A DNA stretch of 64,000 nt from positions 751,514-815,513 of the forward strand of contig NZ_CP025117.1 in assembly GCF_002831645.1 (NCBI RefSeq), given 5' to 3'. Below the pieces are notes generated by a model that worked only from the letters and a program-made list of their open reading frames with translations, was not told where the DNA came from and searched no databases. A program made the translations under genes and the position numbers. The DNA comes from Olleya sp. Bg11-27 (GTDB taxonomy: Bacteria; Bacteroidota; Bacteroidia; Flavobacteriales; Flavobacteriaceae). Positions 1-9,768 of this stretch are shown piece after piece (positions within the stretch are counted from its first letter, which is position 1; each line of letters begins with the position of its first letter).

Positions 1-941
1 AAACACTTATTTATTTAATTTTTGTGTTTGTGCCCATAGGAAGCTATCTCTTTTTTAAAATAAATCAAAAAGAAAGCTATATTTCTTCAAGAACTATTAG
101 TAAAATATATTTATTTATAGCTTGTTTACAATTACCAGTTATTTTAATACAAAATTTCGGATATGATTTTCTAATTAGGTTTAATAACAGTAGCCAAGCT
201 ATTGCTTCGTTTGACTTTATGTTCGGGACTTTTTTTTTAAAAGCCGATCATGCTTTAGGTTTCTTTTTACTGCTAAACATCTTTAATATTTTTGAAAACA
301 ACATCAACAATAATATTACCAAAAGGCCCAAATTAATTGTTTTCTATCTATCTTTAACCATATTTATTGCAGAATCAAATGTTACAAAACTATTACTAAT
401 TTTATTTTTTGGTTATTTAATTTATAAATCTTTCCCAAAAAAAATAAAAATATTTGGTGTTTTAATTGTTATAATATTAATGCCTTTTGTGTATTCACAA
501 GCAAAAAAAATAAAAGCTTTTGAAAGTGAAATTTACTTTTTTCATCAAGAATATAATTCTAAAAAATCATTTTTAAACTATAAAAGAGGTATTGCCAAAC
601 GGCCTCAAGTGGTTATAACCTATGCAACCACGTTACCATTAAGAATAGTAGGAAAAGGACCATATTCATATTTTAATATATTAAAAAGGGAATTTACAGC
701 AACAAAACATTTTTCGCAATTAATATGGGCTTATGCAGATTTGGGTATTATAGGACTTATTCTATTAATATTACTTTTATATTTGCTCGTAAATAGTTTT
801 AACTTAGACAAAGGTGTTAAAATAATTCTATTTGGTGTTATCCTTGTTTATGCTTTTATGACCACTATTTTTTCGGATTTAGCAATAATGATAACCCTAA
901 CTAGCTTATTACAAAATAATAACAAGATTAAACAAGAATGA
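1..941 (+). CDS. Wzy-like O-antigen polymerase, 5' end cut by window
   Basis: The reading frame is open from the first bases of the window, so the gene begins upstream; GTG at 24 is only the first internal candidate start. The visible part (about 310 residues) is strongly hydrophobic, with repeated membrane helices and a final pair of helices (IWAYADLGIIGLILLIL) of the kind that closes Wzy/WaaL proteins. A large soluble loop lies around residues 160-220. Such proteins polymerise or ligate lipid-linked glycan repeats at the periplasmic face of the inner membrane. The stop overlaps the next glycosyltransferase start as ATGA, so the two are translationally coupled. Sequence divergence in this family is high, so polymerase versus ligase cannot be decided. 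Confidence 0.6.
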   Translation, partial: TLIYLIFVFVPIGSYLFFKINQKESYISSRTISKIYLFIACLQLPVILIQNFGYDFLIRFNNSSQAIASFDFMFGTFFLKADHALGFFLLLNIFNIFENNINNNITKRPKLIVFYLSLTIFIAESNVTKLLLILFFGYLIYKSFPKKIKIFGVLIVIILMPFVYSQAKKIKAFESEIYFFHQEYNSKKSFLNYKRGIAKRPQVVITYATTLPLRIVGKGPYSYFNILKREFTATKHFSQLIWAYADLGIIGLILLILLLYLLVNSFNLDKGVKIILFGVILVYAFMTTIFSDLAIMITLTSLLQNNNKIKQE

Positions 942-2107
942 ATATACTTATAGTACCTTTTCACGATTGGAGAAAAATTCTTCTTGAAGGATTTAGAACT
1001 AGAGATGCACATTTTATAGAGCATTTAAATGAAAATAGTGCAGATGTAAAAGTGGTTATTAATAGACCTACAACACTAGTCGAAATCTTACTTAAAAGAA
1101 AACCAAATTTAATAAAAGGAAAGGTTGTTTATTCAAAAGCAAACTTTAAACTTTATGAAGTTAGCAAGAATTTTTATGTAATAGATTTTGTATCCAATGA
1201 TATTTTTGGTCAAGTGCTTAACGGTTATAAGTGGTTTATTTCACAGTATGAAAATCCAAAATATATAAACTTCATTAAAGAGTCTTTAAATAAATTAGGG
1301 ATTAATGAAGATTACTTTTTACTTAATCAAAACATATTTGCGAGTAAATTATCTAAATCCTTAAATCCTAAAAAATCTGTTTTTGATGCTTGGGATAACT
1401 TTGCAAAGTTTAATGTCTATTCAAAAATTAAAGAAGAGATTTTTTCTGCCTATAAAGAATATGCTAAGATCTGTGATTTCTGGATTACAAATTCCAATGA
1501 TAATATTAGAGATTTTTCAAAAGTATATCAACCTAAAGAGCTTGTACTAATTAAAAATGGTGTGGATGTTTCTAGATTTGCTCTTGATAAACAATCAGAA
1601 ATTCCTGACGATATGAAAAATATACCGAGGCCAATTGTTGGTTTTGGCGGAAAAATCACTCATCTTCTAGATGTTGATTTATTAAATGAAACGATGAAAC
1701 AAACTAAAAATACTTCCTTTGTTTTTGTAGGTCAGGTTTTAGATAAACAAGTGTTTAATAGTATTTTAAAATTAGATAACTTTTATTATTTAGGAGATAA
1801 ACACTACGAAGTATATCCAAACTATGTAAAAAACTTTGATATCTGTATAGTGCCTTACGTTGTTGACGAAGACAAGAAATCTGGGGCAAACTCCATTAAA
1901 GTTTACGAGTATTTAGCAACTACAAAAAAAGTGATTGGTACAGACTCTAATGGCTTAGAAGAATTAAAAGAACATTTATATATAATTCATAATGCCGAAG
2001 AGTTTTCAGCAGAAATAGCAAACCACGAAAATGCTAAAGAATTAATAGATTTAAATACACATTCTTGGAGTACAAAAGTAGAGAACTTAATCAAATTACT
2101 TAATTAG
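938..2107 (+). CDS. glycosyltransferase, GT4-like
   Basis: The 389-residue protein has two Rossmann-like halves. The C-terminal half has a conserved-looking GT-B pattern: a strand-turn near residue 230 (IVGFGGKIT), a stretch resembling the nucleotide-sugar site (KNFDICIVPYVVDEDKKSGANSIKVYEYLATTKKV is split here only by description), with the acidic residue and KVYEYLA near residues 320-330. It would add one sugar to the surface-glycan repeat in the cytoplasm. It overlaps the upstream polymerase by 4 bases and the downstream polymerase by 1 base, so it belongs to the same operon. The donor and acceptor cannot be read from the sequence. Confidence 0.7.
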   Translation: MNILIVPFHDWRKILLEGFRTRDAHFIEHLNENSADVKVVINRPTTLVEILLKRKPNLIKGKVVYSKANFKLYEVSKNFYVIDFVSNDIFGQVLNGYKWFISQYENPKYINFIKESLNKLGINEDYFLLNQNIFASKLSKSLNPKKSVFDAWDNFAKFNVYSKIKEEIFSAYKEYAKICDFWITNSNDNIRDFSKVYQPKELVLIKNGVDVSRFALDKQSEIPDDMKNIPRPIVGFGGKITHLLDVDLLNETMKQTKNTSFVFVGQVLDKQVFNSILKLDNFYYLGDKHYEVYPNYVKNFDICIVPYVVDEDKKSGANSIKVYEYLATTKKVIGTDSNGLEELKEHLYIIHNAEEFSAEIANHENAKELIDLNTHSWSTKVENLIKLLN

Positions 2108-3387
2108 TGGGGTTTTTAAAAAACATCATTTCAAAATATGATATAGCAACAATTTTGTTATGTTTAATTGCTGCTACAATACCATTTAAGATTAATATTG
2201 GTAATCTTGCCATTATTCTAGCTTCGGTATATACGGTCTTTTTTCTTCGTAAAGAAAACCTTAAAAACCTAAAATCTTTTAGTGCTATTTTTCCAATAGC
2301 ATTCTTTCTAATCGTAATAATAAGTAGTTTTTTAAGTAATAAATACGTGCAAGGCTTAAAACGCCTAAACTTAGAGATTTTGTTAGTTTTACTAATGTTC
2401 ATTTTAACAAATAACAAAATAACCAAAACTAAAATTAGCAAGATACTAGTCTGGTTTACTTATGGAACTATACTAAGTGTTAGTATACTATTAATTCATA
2501 ACGTAATAAAAGTTGCTAAACACAAAGAAATAGGGGATTTAATATTCCATAATTTTACCCTGTTATTCGAGTATCATCCTATTTATTATTCTTTAAATAT
2601 TTCCATAGCTTTATTTTTTATTATTCACACAAAAACGAAATGGTTTTTTAAAAAGAATAAAGAGGCGAAAACGAGCTTTATAATACTTCTTCTTTTAGGA
2701 CTAATCCTCTGTGCTTCAAAAGCAATATTGTTTATAAATGGAATAATCTACCTGTTTTATTTTTCGTTAAAAATAAAGCAATTGAAGAGGAAAATAATAT
2801 ATTTTACACTATTTGGGATAGTAACGGTATCTATATATAATATTAAATTTATTAAAGATAGGTTTACAGATGGATTACGTTTTGGTCCAGAAATAACAAA
2901 CTTTAAACCTACTAATGATTTTACGAAAAAAAAACAATTTACTTATCAGGAAAAACAAGAAATAAGTGATTTAGAGTTGCGATATGTTTTAAGTAGTATT
3001 GGTGTTTATCATTTAGTAAAAGAAGGTAAATTACTTTTGGGTTTTAAACAAGGAGATACTAAAGACTATTTGAACTATTATTTTTTTTCCTATAACTTAG
3101 GTCCTAATTGGTTCGAAGATTTTAATTTACACAATCAATACACACATATACTAGTAACTTATGGTATTTTTGTATTGCTCTTTTTTTTATGTTATTTGTT
3201 TTTTAGCTTTTATGCAGCAATCCAGCATAAAGATATATTACATGCTTTTTTCCTTATCCTTGTATGTTTTGGTTTTCTTTTCGAAGTCAGTCTAGTGAGG
3301 AACAAAGGAATCGTGTTTTTTTATTTTTTTAATACACTTTTTTTACAAAACTATTTAAATTTTGAAGATAGCAATAATAGGTACTAG
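2107..3387 (+). CDS. O-antigen polymerase/ligase family membrane protein
   Basis: This is a 426-residue protein with about ten to twelve hydrophobic segments and a large soluble loop around residues 255-345, the layout of the Wzy_C/WaaL family. The loop includes a conserved-looking HNQYTHILVTYG stretch typical of O-antigen ligases and polymerases. The start is GTG, overlapping the previous stop by one base. The C-terminus overlaps the next gene by 26 bases. A run of nine A at 2926-2934 and eight T near 3183 lie inside the coding region and could slip. It is the second polymerase-like protein in the locus, so one of the two may act as a ligase. Confidence 0.7.
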   Translation: MGFLKNIISKYDIATILLCLIAATIPFKINIGNLAIILASVYTVFFLRKENLKNLKSFSAIFPIAFFLIVIISSFLSNKYVQGLKRLNLEILLVLLMFILTNNKITKTKISKILVWFTYGTILSVSILLIHNVIKVAKHKEIGDLIFHNFTLLFEYHPIYYSLNISIALFFIIHTKTKWFFKKNKEAKTSFIILLLLGLILCASKAILFINGIIYLFYFSLKIKQLKRKIIYFTLFGIVTVSIYNIKFIKDRFTDGLRFGPEITNFKPTNDFTKKKQFTYQEKQEISDLELRYVLSSIGVYHLVKEGKLLLGFKQGDTKDYLNYYFFSYNLGPNWFEDFNLHNQYTHILVTYGIFVLLFFLCYLFFSFYAAIQHKDILHAFFLILVCFGFLFEVSLVRNKGIVFFYFFNTLFLQNYLNFEDSNNRY

Positions 3388-4468
3388 AGGAGTTCCAAAC
3401 CATCATGGAGGATTTGAGCAATTTGCAGAATTCTTTTCTGTTTTTTTAGCCGAAAACAAACACGAGGTATATGTGTATAACTCACACACACACCCTTATC
3501 AAGAAAGCACCTTTAAAGGTGTGAAAATAATACATTGTAAAGATCCTGAAAATGTAATTGGTACTGCAGGTCAATTCTTATATGATTTAAATTGTATAAA
3601 AGATGCAAGAAAAAGAGATTTTGATATCATATTGCAACTGGGCTACACAAGTAATTCTATTTGGCATAGATTTTTGCCTAAAAAACCAATAATAATCACC
3701 AACATGGATGGTTTAGAGTGGAAAAGAAGTAAATACTCAAAAACTGTTCAAACCTTTTTAAAATATGCCGAAAAACTTGCTATTAATAGTAGTGATTATC
3801 TAATATCAGATTCTATTGGAATACAAGAGTATATTAAAAATACATATAATAAAGATTCTACATATATTGCGTATGGAGCAGATAACTTTATAAATGAAGA
3901 TGGCTCGGTTTTAGAATCCTATAATGTAACTTCGTATAAATACAACATGTTAATTGCTAGATTTGAACCAGAAAATAATCTAGAAACTATTTTAGATGGA
4001 GCAAGTCTTGCAGATAAAAAGGAAACCTTTTTAGTGGTAGGTAAACATGATGCCAATGAATTTGGTGAGTACCTAAAGAAAAAGTACATAGATCATAAAA
4101 ATATTCGTTTTATAGGGGGGGTTTATAATTTAGAGCATTTAAATAACCTTAGACATTTTTCTAATTTATATTTTCACGGTCATTCGGTAGGAGGAACAAA
4201 TCCTTCTTTGTTAGAAGCAATGGCATCTACCACATTAATTATTGCTAATGATAATGTCTTTAATAAAGCAATTTTAAATGAGGATGCTTTCTATTTTACA
4301 GACAAAAACGAAGTCGCTAAATATATCGACACCATTAATAAAGAAGAGTATCAAGATAAAATAACTAATAATTTTAAGAAAATAGAGGACACTTTTAATT
4401 GGAATAAAATTAATAATCAATATTTAAAACTCTTTTTAAAAGCATTAAAAGAAAAGAAATTAGGATAA
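3362..4468 (+). CDS. DUF1972/GT4 glycosyltransferase
   Basis: The N-terminus reads IIGTRGVPNHHGGFEQFAE, the signature of the DUF1972 domain found in rhamnosyl- and related GT4 transferases. The C-terminal GT4 half contains GHSVGGTNPSLLEAMA near residue 280, matching the donor-binding E-x7-E-like region. Length (368 residues) is normal for the family. The start is TTG at 3362, inside the end of the preceding gene; no in-frame ATG lies near enough to preserve the GTRG motif. It probably acts in the cytoplasm on the lipid-linked repeat. A run of seven G (4115-4121) in the coding sequence is unusual in this AT-rich DNA and is reported separately. Confidence 0.8.
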   Translation: MKIAIIGTRGVPNHHGGFEQFAEFFSVFLAENKHEVYVYNSHTHPYQESTFKGVKIIHCKDPENVIGTAGQFLYDLNCIKDARKRDFDIILQLGYTSNSIWHRFLPKKPIIITNMDGLEWKRSKYSKTVQTFLKYAEKLAINSSDYLISDSIGIQEYIKNTYNKDSTYIAYGADNFINEDGSVLESYNVTSYKYNMLIARFEPENNLETILDGASLADKKETFLVVGKHDANEFGEYLKKKYIDHKNIRFIGGVYNLEHLNNLRHFSNLYFHGHSVGGTNPSLLEAMASTTLIIANDNVFNKAILNEDAFYFTDKNEVAKYIDTINKEEYQDKITNNFKKIEDTFNWNKINNQYLKLFLKALKEKKLG

Positions 4469-4581
4469 TACTTTCACTAATAAATAATAAAGCTTTAGTG
4501 TTGAAAAACGTAATTATGGTTTTTTGAAATAATTTAGGTGTAAAAAGAAAATTGCTAGAATTTAAATTATTATTAATTTTA

Positions 4582-4605
4582 TAATAATAATAATAATAAT
4601 AATAA
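4582..4605 (+). repeat. (TAA)8 trinucleotide repeat upstream of ugd
   Basis: Eight perfect TAA units end 15 bases before the ATG of the UDP-glucose dehydrogenase at 4621, within the presumed leader or translation-initiation region. The repeat is uninterrupted. Confidence 0.9.
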
Positions 4606-4620
4606 AAGAAGTTTAAATAA

Positions 4621-6018
4621 ATGAAAATAAAAAACATCTGTTGTATTGGAGCTGGATATGTTGGTGGACCAACCATGGCCGTAATAGCAAAACAATGCCC
4701 TAACGTAAAAGTAACTGTTGTAGATATTAATGAGGCTAGAATTGCTGCATGGAATGACGATAATTTAGATAATCTTCCTGTTTTTGAACCAGGTTTAGAT
4801 GCTATTGTTAAAGAAGCAAGAGGAAGAAACTTATTCTTTTCCACTGAAGTAGATAAAGCTATTGACGAGGCTGAAATGATATTTATATCTGTAAATACAC
4901 CAACCAAAACTTATGGAAAAGGTAAAGGGATGGCTGCAGATTTAAAATATATAGAGTTATGCGCTCGCCAAATTGCTAGAGTATCTAAACAAGATAAAAT
5001 TATTGTAGAAAAATCTACACTTCCTGTTCGTACAGCTTCTGCGATAAAAGATATTCTAGACAATACAGGTAATGATGTTGCTTTTCAAATATTATCTAAT
5101 CCAGAATTTTTAGCTGAAGGTACAGCGGTTGAAGATCTTTTAAGGCCAGATAGAGTGCTTATTGGTGGTGACACAACTCCAGAAGGAACCAATGCAATTG
5201 AAGCTTTGGCGGCAGTATATGCGCATTGGGTACCACAAGAAAGAATTCTAAGAACTAATGTGTGGTCTTCAGAGTTATCTAAACTTACAGCAAATGCCTT
5301 TTTAGCACAACGTGTTTCATCAATTAATGCAATGTCAGAAATTTGTGAGAAAACTGGAGCAGATGTAAATGAGGTTTCTAAAGCTATCGGGATGGATAGT
5401 AGAATAGGCGCTAAGTTTTTAAAATCGTCTGTAGGTTTTGGAGGTTCTTGTTTTCAAAAAGACATTCTAAATCTTGTTTATATTGCTAAAAGTTACGGAT
5501 TAAATGAAGTAGCGGATTATTGGGAACAAGTAGTCTTAATGAATGAGCACCAAAAACAACGTTTTTCAGATAATATTGTTAGTACGCTTTACAACACAGT
5601 ATCCGGTAAAAAGATAGCTTTTTTAGGATGGGCATTTAAAAAAGATACCAATGATACTAGAGAGTCAGCAGCGATTAAAGTCGCTGATAATTTACTAAAT
5701 GAACAAGCAGAAATAACTGTTTTTGATCCTAAAGTGGTTGAAGAACGTATTTATGCCGATTTAGAATATTTAAATACAAGATCAAGCGAAGAAAATAGAA
5801 GTCTTCTTAAAGTTGCAAATGATCCTTACCAAACTTGCGAAAATGCTCATGCTATTGCTGTTTTAACAGAATGGGATGAATTTAAAACCTACGATTGGAT
5901 GCAAATTTTTAGTATGATGCAAAAACCTGCTTTCGTTTTTGACGGAAGAGGTGTTTTAGATAAAGAAACGTTAGAAGACATTGGATTTGTTTACTATAAT
6001 ATAGGAACTGGTCAATAA
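4621..6018 (+). CDS. ugd: UDP-glucose 6-dehydrogenase, long (animal-like) type
   Basis: It oxidises UDP-glucose twice with NAD+ to UDP-glucuronate in the cytoplasm. The protein is 465 residues. The N-terminal NAD site is GAGYVGGPT (residues 8-16), followed by the acidic end of strand 2 (VVDIN). The catalytic cysteine is C277 in [10 protein letters not shown], nearly the same position as in animal enzymes, and the segment [12 protein letters not shown] is also characteristic of that subtype. The C-terminal UDP-binding domain contains [14 protein letters not shown]. It is preceded by a 152-base gap with a (TAA)8 repeat and followed directly by a dead UDP-xylose synthase gene, which would have used its product. 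A second, bacterial-type enzyme lies at 12084. Confidence 0.93.
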   Translation: MKIKNICCIGAGYVGGPTMAVIAKQCPNVKVTVVDINEARIAAWNDDNLDNLPVFEPGLDAIVKEARGRNLFFSTEVDKAIDEAEMIFISVNTPTKTYGKGKGMAADLKYIELCARQIARVSKQDKIIVEKSTLPVRTASAIKDILDNTGNDVAFQILSNPEFLAEGTAVEDLLRPDRVLIGGDTTPEGTNAIEALAAVYAHWVPQERILRTNVWSSELSKLTANAFLAQRVSSINAMSEICEKTGADVNEVSKAIGMDSRIGAKFLKSSVGFGGSCFQKDILNLVYIAKSYGLNEVADYWEQVVLMNEHQKQRFSDNIVSTLYNTVSGKKIAFLGWAFKKDTNDTRESAAIKVADNLLNEQAEITVFDPKVVEERIYADLEYLNTRSSEENRSLLKVANDPYQTCENAHAIAVLTEWDEFKTYDWMQIFSMMQKPAFVFDGRGVLDKETLEDIGFVYYNIGTGQ

Positions 6019-6031
6019 AGAATAATACATA

Positions 6032-7002
6032 ATGAAAAAGTACTTATAACATGGGTAACAGGGGTTTTATGGTCACATTTATTAATTAATCGCTCTATTA
6101 ATATTTTTGTTTTATTGGTATGGATAACTTTATTACTAGTGACAAAAAGAACATTAGGCACCTAGCTAAGAATCCTAGCCTTTTGTTTAATTAACACGAT
6201 GTAATCGAGTGTATTAAAATTGAAGAAGATTTATATTATATTTTTCAATTTTCCTCAATAGCAACCCTAATAGACTATTTAAAAACACCAATTCAAACTT
6301 TAAAAGTAGGTTCCTTAGGTAAGAGGTGGAAATAATTTCTAGGGATCTGTTAAAGCCAAAAATGCAAGATTATTAGTAGCATCTACCTCTGAAGTATATG
6401 GTAGATGCATTAATGCATCCAGAAAACGAAGACTACTATAGTAATTTAAATATCATAGGATTAAGGAGTATATGACTAGGCAACATGTTTTCAAGAATCT
6501 ATAACCATGGCTTATCATAGATTTCATGTCTTGTAACACTTATCGTTTATGTATTTAATACTTTTGGACCAAGAATGTGATGAAATTATGGAAGAGTAAT
6601 AACTTCATTTATTTGACAAGCACTTCGTGGAGAAGATTTATCCGTTGTTGATGATGGTACGCAAACCAGATCTTTTTGCTACGTAGATGACCAAGTAGAT
6701 AGTATTTATAAATTAATGTTTAGTGACTATGCATATCTAGTTAATATTGGTAACTCAGATGAAATAACTATTAGTGATTTACAGAATAGAGCACTAAACT
6801 TACTAATACAATCAAAAAGTAGTTTACAAAGAGTTGCTTGTAGACGATCCGTTACAGAGAAAACCAGATATAACATTAACAAAAAAGAGGTTGGCAACCT
6901 ATAGTAGAACGTGAAGTTGGTATGCTTAAAACGTTTACTTACTTCAAGTCTCTGTCTGATTACGATTTACATAAAAGCGTGCATAGAGATTTTTTAAAGT
7001 GT
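6032..7002 (+). pseudogene. decayed UDP-glucuronate decarboxylase (UDP-xylose synthase)
   Basis: The stretch aligns by eye along its whole length with the intact gene at 13383-14375. Shared blocks include the start with the nucleotide site (TGVTGVLWSHL against [11 protein letters not shown]), AACACGATGT near 6193, CCAATTCAAACTTTAAAAGT near 6290, the STSEVYG region near 6395, the FNTYGPR region near 6555 and the [12 protein letters not shown] region near 6665. Many frameshifts and in-frame stops break it, so no functional protein is possible. A 62-codon open stretch at 6716-6904 is only a fragment of it. The intact gene lies 7 kb downstream, so loss here may be tolerated. Confidence 0.85.
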
Positions 7003-7812
7003 TGAGCCTGCAATTGTTGTTTTAGTTATATTGGTATCTTGGATTATTATTTCTACACAATATAAATTTTATTCGGTTTTTAGGTGTACTCGTGATGTAG
7101 CCTATTATTCCCTTATTTATAGTTAAGCGGCACTTTTACATTGGTGGTGTTTACCTTTTCAGGATTTCATTATTATAACCAATATGGGTAAACCCTGTCT
7201 GAAGGAGGTGTTTTTGCATTAATCTTATCTTTTATTGATATTGTTAAAGAGTATTAAGGCAGCTTTAAGATCAAAGGGTTTTTTGTTCATTACATTTAGT
7301 ATTCTCCTAATTATGTTATTTATTAAAGAGTCTTTTCTTGTGTTTTATTATGTCGGTTTAACCGCTTTAGTAATTTTGTAAATTTAAATAAGGATGTTAG
7401 AAGTTAAAGGAAAAGTTTGATTAGTTATTGGTTTTAATATTTGGTAAAATACTAAATACACCGTTTAGAAGCTTTGGCTTTGTGATGTCACGTTTTCTTT
7501 TATTTAGGATACTCTTATACGCATTTGTTAGAATAGTCGTAAAATCTGACATTAGTTTGTTATCTTTGTAGTGCTATATTAATAATAGGTACCAAATCTT
7601 TATGGAAATAATCAAGCAATTGCAACTTAGCCAGTTTCTTAAACTTTTATATGTTAATCTTTCTTAAAAAATAGATTTTAGAAATTTCACCCAAACAGCA
7701 ATGAAGTAGTCGGGTTTAGGGTTTTATAAAAATTAGTATTTTAAAAATATTTTTTTAATAGAGTTTAATAGCTTGTTCTTAATTAGGACTTGTATAATAT
7801 TTATGTAATTAA
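7003..7812 (+). pseudogene. unreadable remnant, possibly a phosphoglycosyl transferase N-terminus
   Basis: No open frame longer than about 60 codons exists here. Joining frames around 7020-7250 gives a hydrophobic stretch with a KFYSVFRCTRDV-like segment, resembling KFYEVYRYTSTI of the membrane domain of the transferase at 14379. The position, just after a dead uxs, is the same as in the intact module. The remainder (7250-7812) shows nothing I can identify with confidence. The call is therefore a weak inference from position and a short similarity. Confidence 0.35.
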
Positions 7813-9165
7813 GTGAACCACAAACAACATCGTTTTTCAGTATTTATTAAACCAATAGTTTTTGGTATAGATATCAGTATTATTGTGTCTGTAATATTTT
7901 TATTCCCTCTAAGAATAACAAATTTATACATTTTTATAGCTTACAGTATCTTTTTTTGGTCATTAATCGCTTTTAAAATAGGGTTTTATAGCATACAGCG
8001 TAGTACGAAAATGATCGGTATTGTACGACTTGTTTTTTTGCAAATGTCTTTTTATGCGTTTATATTATATGCTTTTATTGGCTTTTTTAAGCAGCCAAGC
8101 ATTAGTCGTTCTTATTTGGCGTTTTATTTTGGTACTAGTTTTGCGTTAGTGTTTATCTTTAAACTATTAACCTATTTGTTACTTTTAAAATATAGAGCCG
8201 TCTTTAAAGGTAATATTAGAAAGGTCGTCGTTATCGGTAAGAATAGCAAATCCAATCAGCTTATAAAAATCTTTAAAGAGAGGTTAGATTTTGGTTATGA
8301 ATTGAGTAAACAGTTTAATACGCGATCAGAAGGTTTTTCTTTGGACGATTGTTTTAATTATATTTTAGATCATAAGGTTGATAAGATTTACTTTTCTATT
8401 TCAGAGCTATCTAATAGTCAGGTAAACAAACTCGTTAGTTTTGCTGATAATAATTTAAGAGAACTTAAATTTATTCCAGATAATAAGGAGGTTTTTACTA
8501 AAAAATTAAAATACGAGTATTATGATTATATACCCATATTATCTCTGCGTGAAATTCCTTTAGACGAGCCTGTTAATAAAATAATTAAACGTGTTTTTGA
8601 CGTCGTTTTCTCTTTATTAATAATTGTCTTTGTATTATCGTGGTTAACACCACTTATCGCTATTTTAATTAAACTTGAATCTAAGGGGCCTGTTTTCTTT
8701 AAGCAATACAGAAATGGTTTTAGTCATTCAGAATTTGAATGTTTTAAATTTCGATCTATGGCTGTTAATGAAAATGCAAATGTAGTGCAGGCTACAAAAA
8801 ATGACATGCGTATTACTAAAGTGGGTAAGTTTATTAGAAAGACCAGTATTGATGAGTTGCCACAGTTTTTTAATGTTTTTTTGGGACATATGTCTGTGGT
8901 AGGTCCTAGACCGCATATGATAAGTCATACTACTATGTATTCTAAAAAGGTAGATAAATTTATGGTTCGTCATCTAGTAAAACCTGGTATTACGGGCTTA
9001 GCCCAAGTCAGTGGCTTTAGAGGAGAGATAGAAACAGATAACGATATTGTTAACCGTGTACGTTTTGATATTTTTTATGTGGAAAACTGGTCGTTATTGA
9101 TGGATATAAAAATTGTGATACAAACCTTCGTAAATGCTATAAAAGGTGAGGACAAGGCTTATTAA
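7813..9165 (+). CDS. polyprenyl glycosylphosphotransferase (initiating sugar transferase)
   Basis: It transfers a sugar 1-phosphate from a nucleotide sugar to undecaprenyl phosphate, starting synthesis of a glycan repeat at the inner membrane. The 450-residue protein has four N-terminal membrane helices, a Rossmann-like middle domain (VVVIGKNSKSN near residue 140) and a C-terminal monotopic transferase domain. The latter has a membrane helix (VFSLLIIVFVLSWLTPLIAI), KFRSM, the catalytic pair in SIDELPQF and VVGPRPHM. This is the WcaJ/CpsE-type long form. The start is GTG at 7813, just after the pseudogene region. It is a paralogue of the protein at 14379; a third initiating transferase follows at 9209. 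Confidence 0.9.
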   Translation: MNHKQHRFSVFIKPIVFGIDISIIVSVIFLFPLRITNLYIFIAYSIFFWSLIAFKIGFYSIQRSTKMIGIVRLVFLQMSFYAFILYAFIGFFKQPSISRSYLAFYFGTSFALVFIFKLLTYLLLLKYRAVFKGNIRKVVVIGKNSKSNQLIKIFKERLDFGYELSKQFNTRSEGFSLDDCFNYILDHKVDKIYFSISELSNSQVNKLVSFADNNLRELKFIPDNKEVFTKKLKYEYYDYIPILSLREIPLDEPVNKIIKRVFDVVFSLLIIVFVLSWLTPLIAILIKLESKGPVFFKQYRNGFSHSEFECFKFRSMAVNENANVVQATKNDMRITKVGKFIRKTSIDELPQFFNVFLGHMSVVGPRPHMISHTTMYSKKVDKFMVRHLVKPGITGLAQVSGFRGEIETDNDIVNRVRFDIFYVENWSLLMDIKIVIQTFVNAIKGEDKAY

Positions 9166-9208
9166 GGTTGTTTTTAGTAGCATAGTCCAATTTGGTAAAG
9201 ATTAAAAA

Positions 9209-9763
9209 ATGAGGCCATATAAGTACTTTAAAAGATTTAATGATTTTTTGTTTGCAATTATACTTTTGGTTTTGTTTTCTTGGTTTATATTAATTTTGAT
9301 TATTATAGCAAGTTTAGATACACGGTCATTAGGTATATTTACTCAATCACGAATAGGGTATCTTAAAAAACCTTTTATTATTTATAAGATTAAAACGTTT
9401 CAAGACAATCACACAATTTCTAAAATTGGTGCTTTTTTACGTCAGTATAAATTAGATGAGAGTCCTCAATTATTTAATGTGTTGATAGGGCATATGAGTT
9501 TTGTTGGGCCTAGACCTGATATTTCTGGATTTGCAGACACCTTAAAAAGCGAGGAAAGTATTATTCTTACTGTAAAGCCTGGTGTTACTGGTCCAGCAAC
9601 ATTATATTTTAGAAAAGAGGAAAAATTGCTAGCAAAACAAAACAATCCAGAAGATTATAATACAAGCGTTATTTGGCCAAAAAAAGTGGAGTTAAATATT
9701 AAGTATGTCAAAGAATTGAGTTTTAAAAAAGATATTTATTATCTTGTTAAAACTTTTTTGTAA
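9209..9763 (+). CDS. short initiating sugar transferase, PglC-like
   Basis: The 184-residue protein has only the catalytic domain of the monotopic phosphoglycosyl transferases. It has one N-terminal hydrophobic helix (residues 12-32), the substrate segment around KIKTFQD, the catalytic LDESPQL near residue 87 and SFVGPRPDIS. Length and layout match PglC/WecP-type enzymes that charge undecaprenyl phosphate with an amino sugar phosphate. It sits 5 bases before an aminotransferase and just upstream of a 4,6-dehydratase, the set that makes 4-amino-4,6-dideoxy sugars, so its donor is probably such a sugar (inference from neighbours). Confidence 0.85.
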   Translation: MRPYKYFKRFNDFLFAIILLVLFSWFILILIIIASLDTRSLGIFTQSRIGYLKKPFIIYKIKTFQDNHTISKIGAFLRQYKLDESPQLFNVLIGHMSFVGPRPDISGFADTLKSEESIILTVKPGVTGPATLYFRKEEKLLAKQNNPEDYNTSVIWPKKVELNIKYVKELSFKKDIYYLVKTFL

Positions 9764-9768
9764 TACTT

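Noticed and set aside
2100-2441. 113-codon ORF on the minus strand
   Set aside because: It is antisense to a well-supported membrane protein gene with no recognisable features of its own.
4410-4907. 165-codon minus-strand ORF over the ugd start
   Set aside because: It includes the poly-Tyr reading of the TAA repeat and is antisense to conserved ugd sequence.
6716-6904. 62-codon ORF
   Set aside because: It lies within the dead uxs copy and matches an internal part of the intact gene, so it is a fragment, not a gene.
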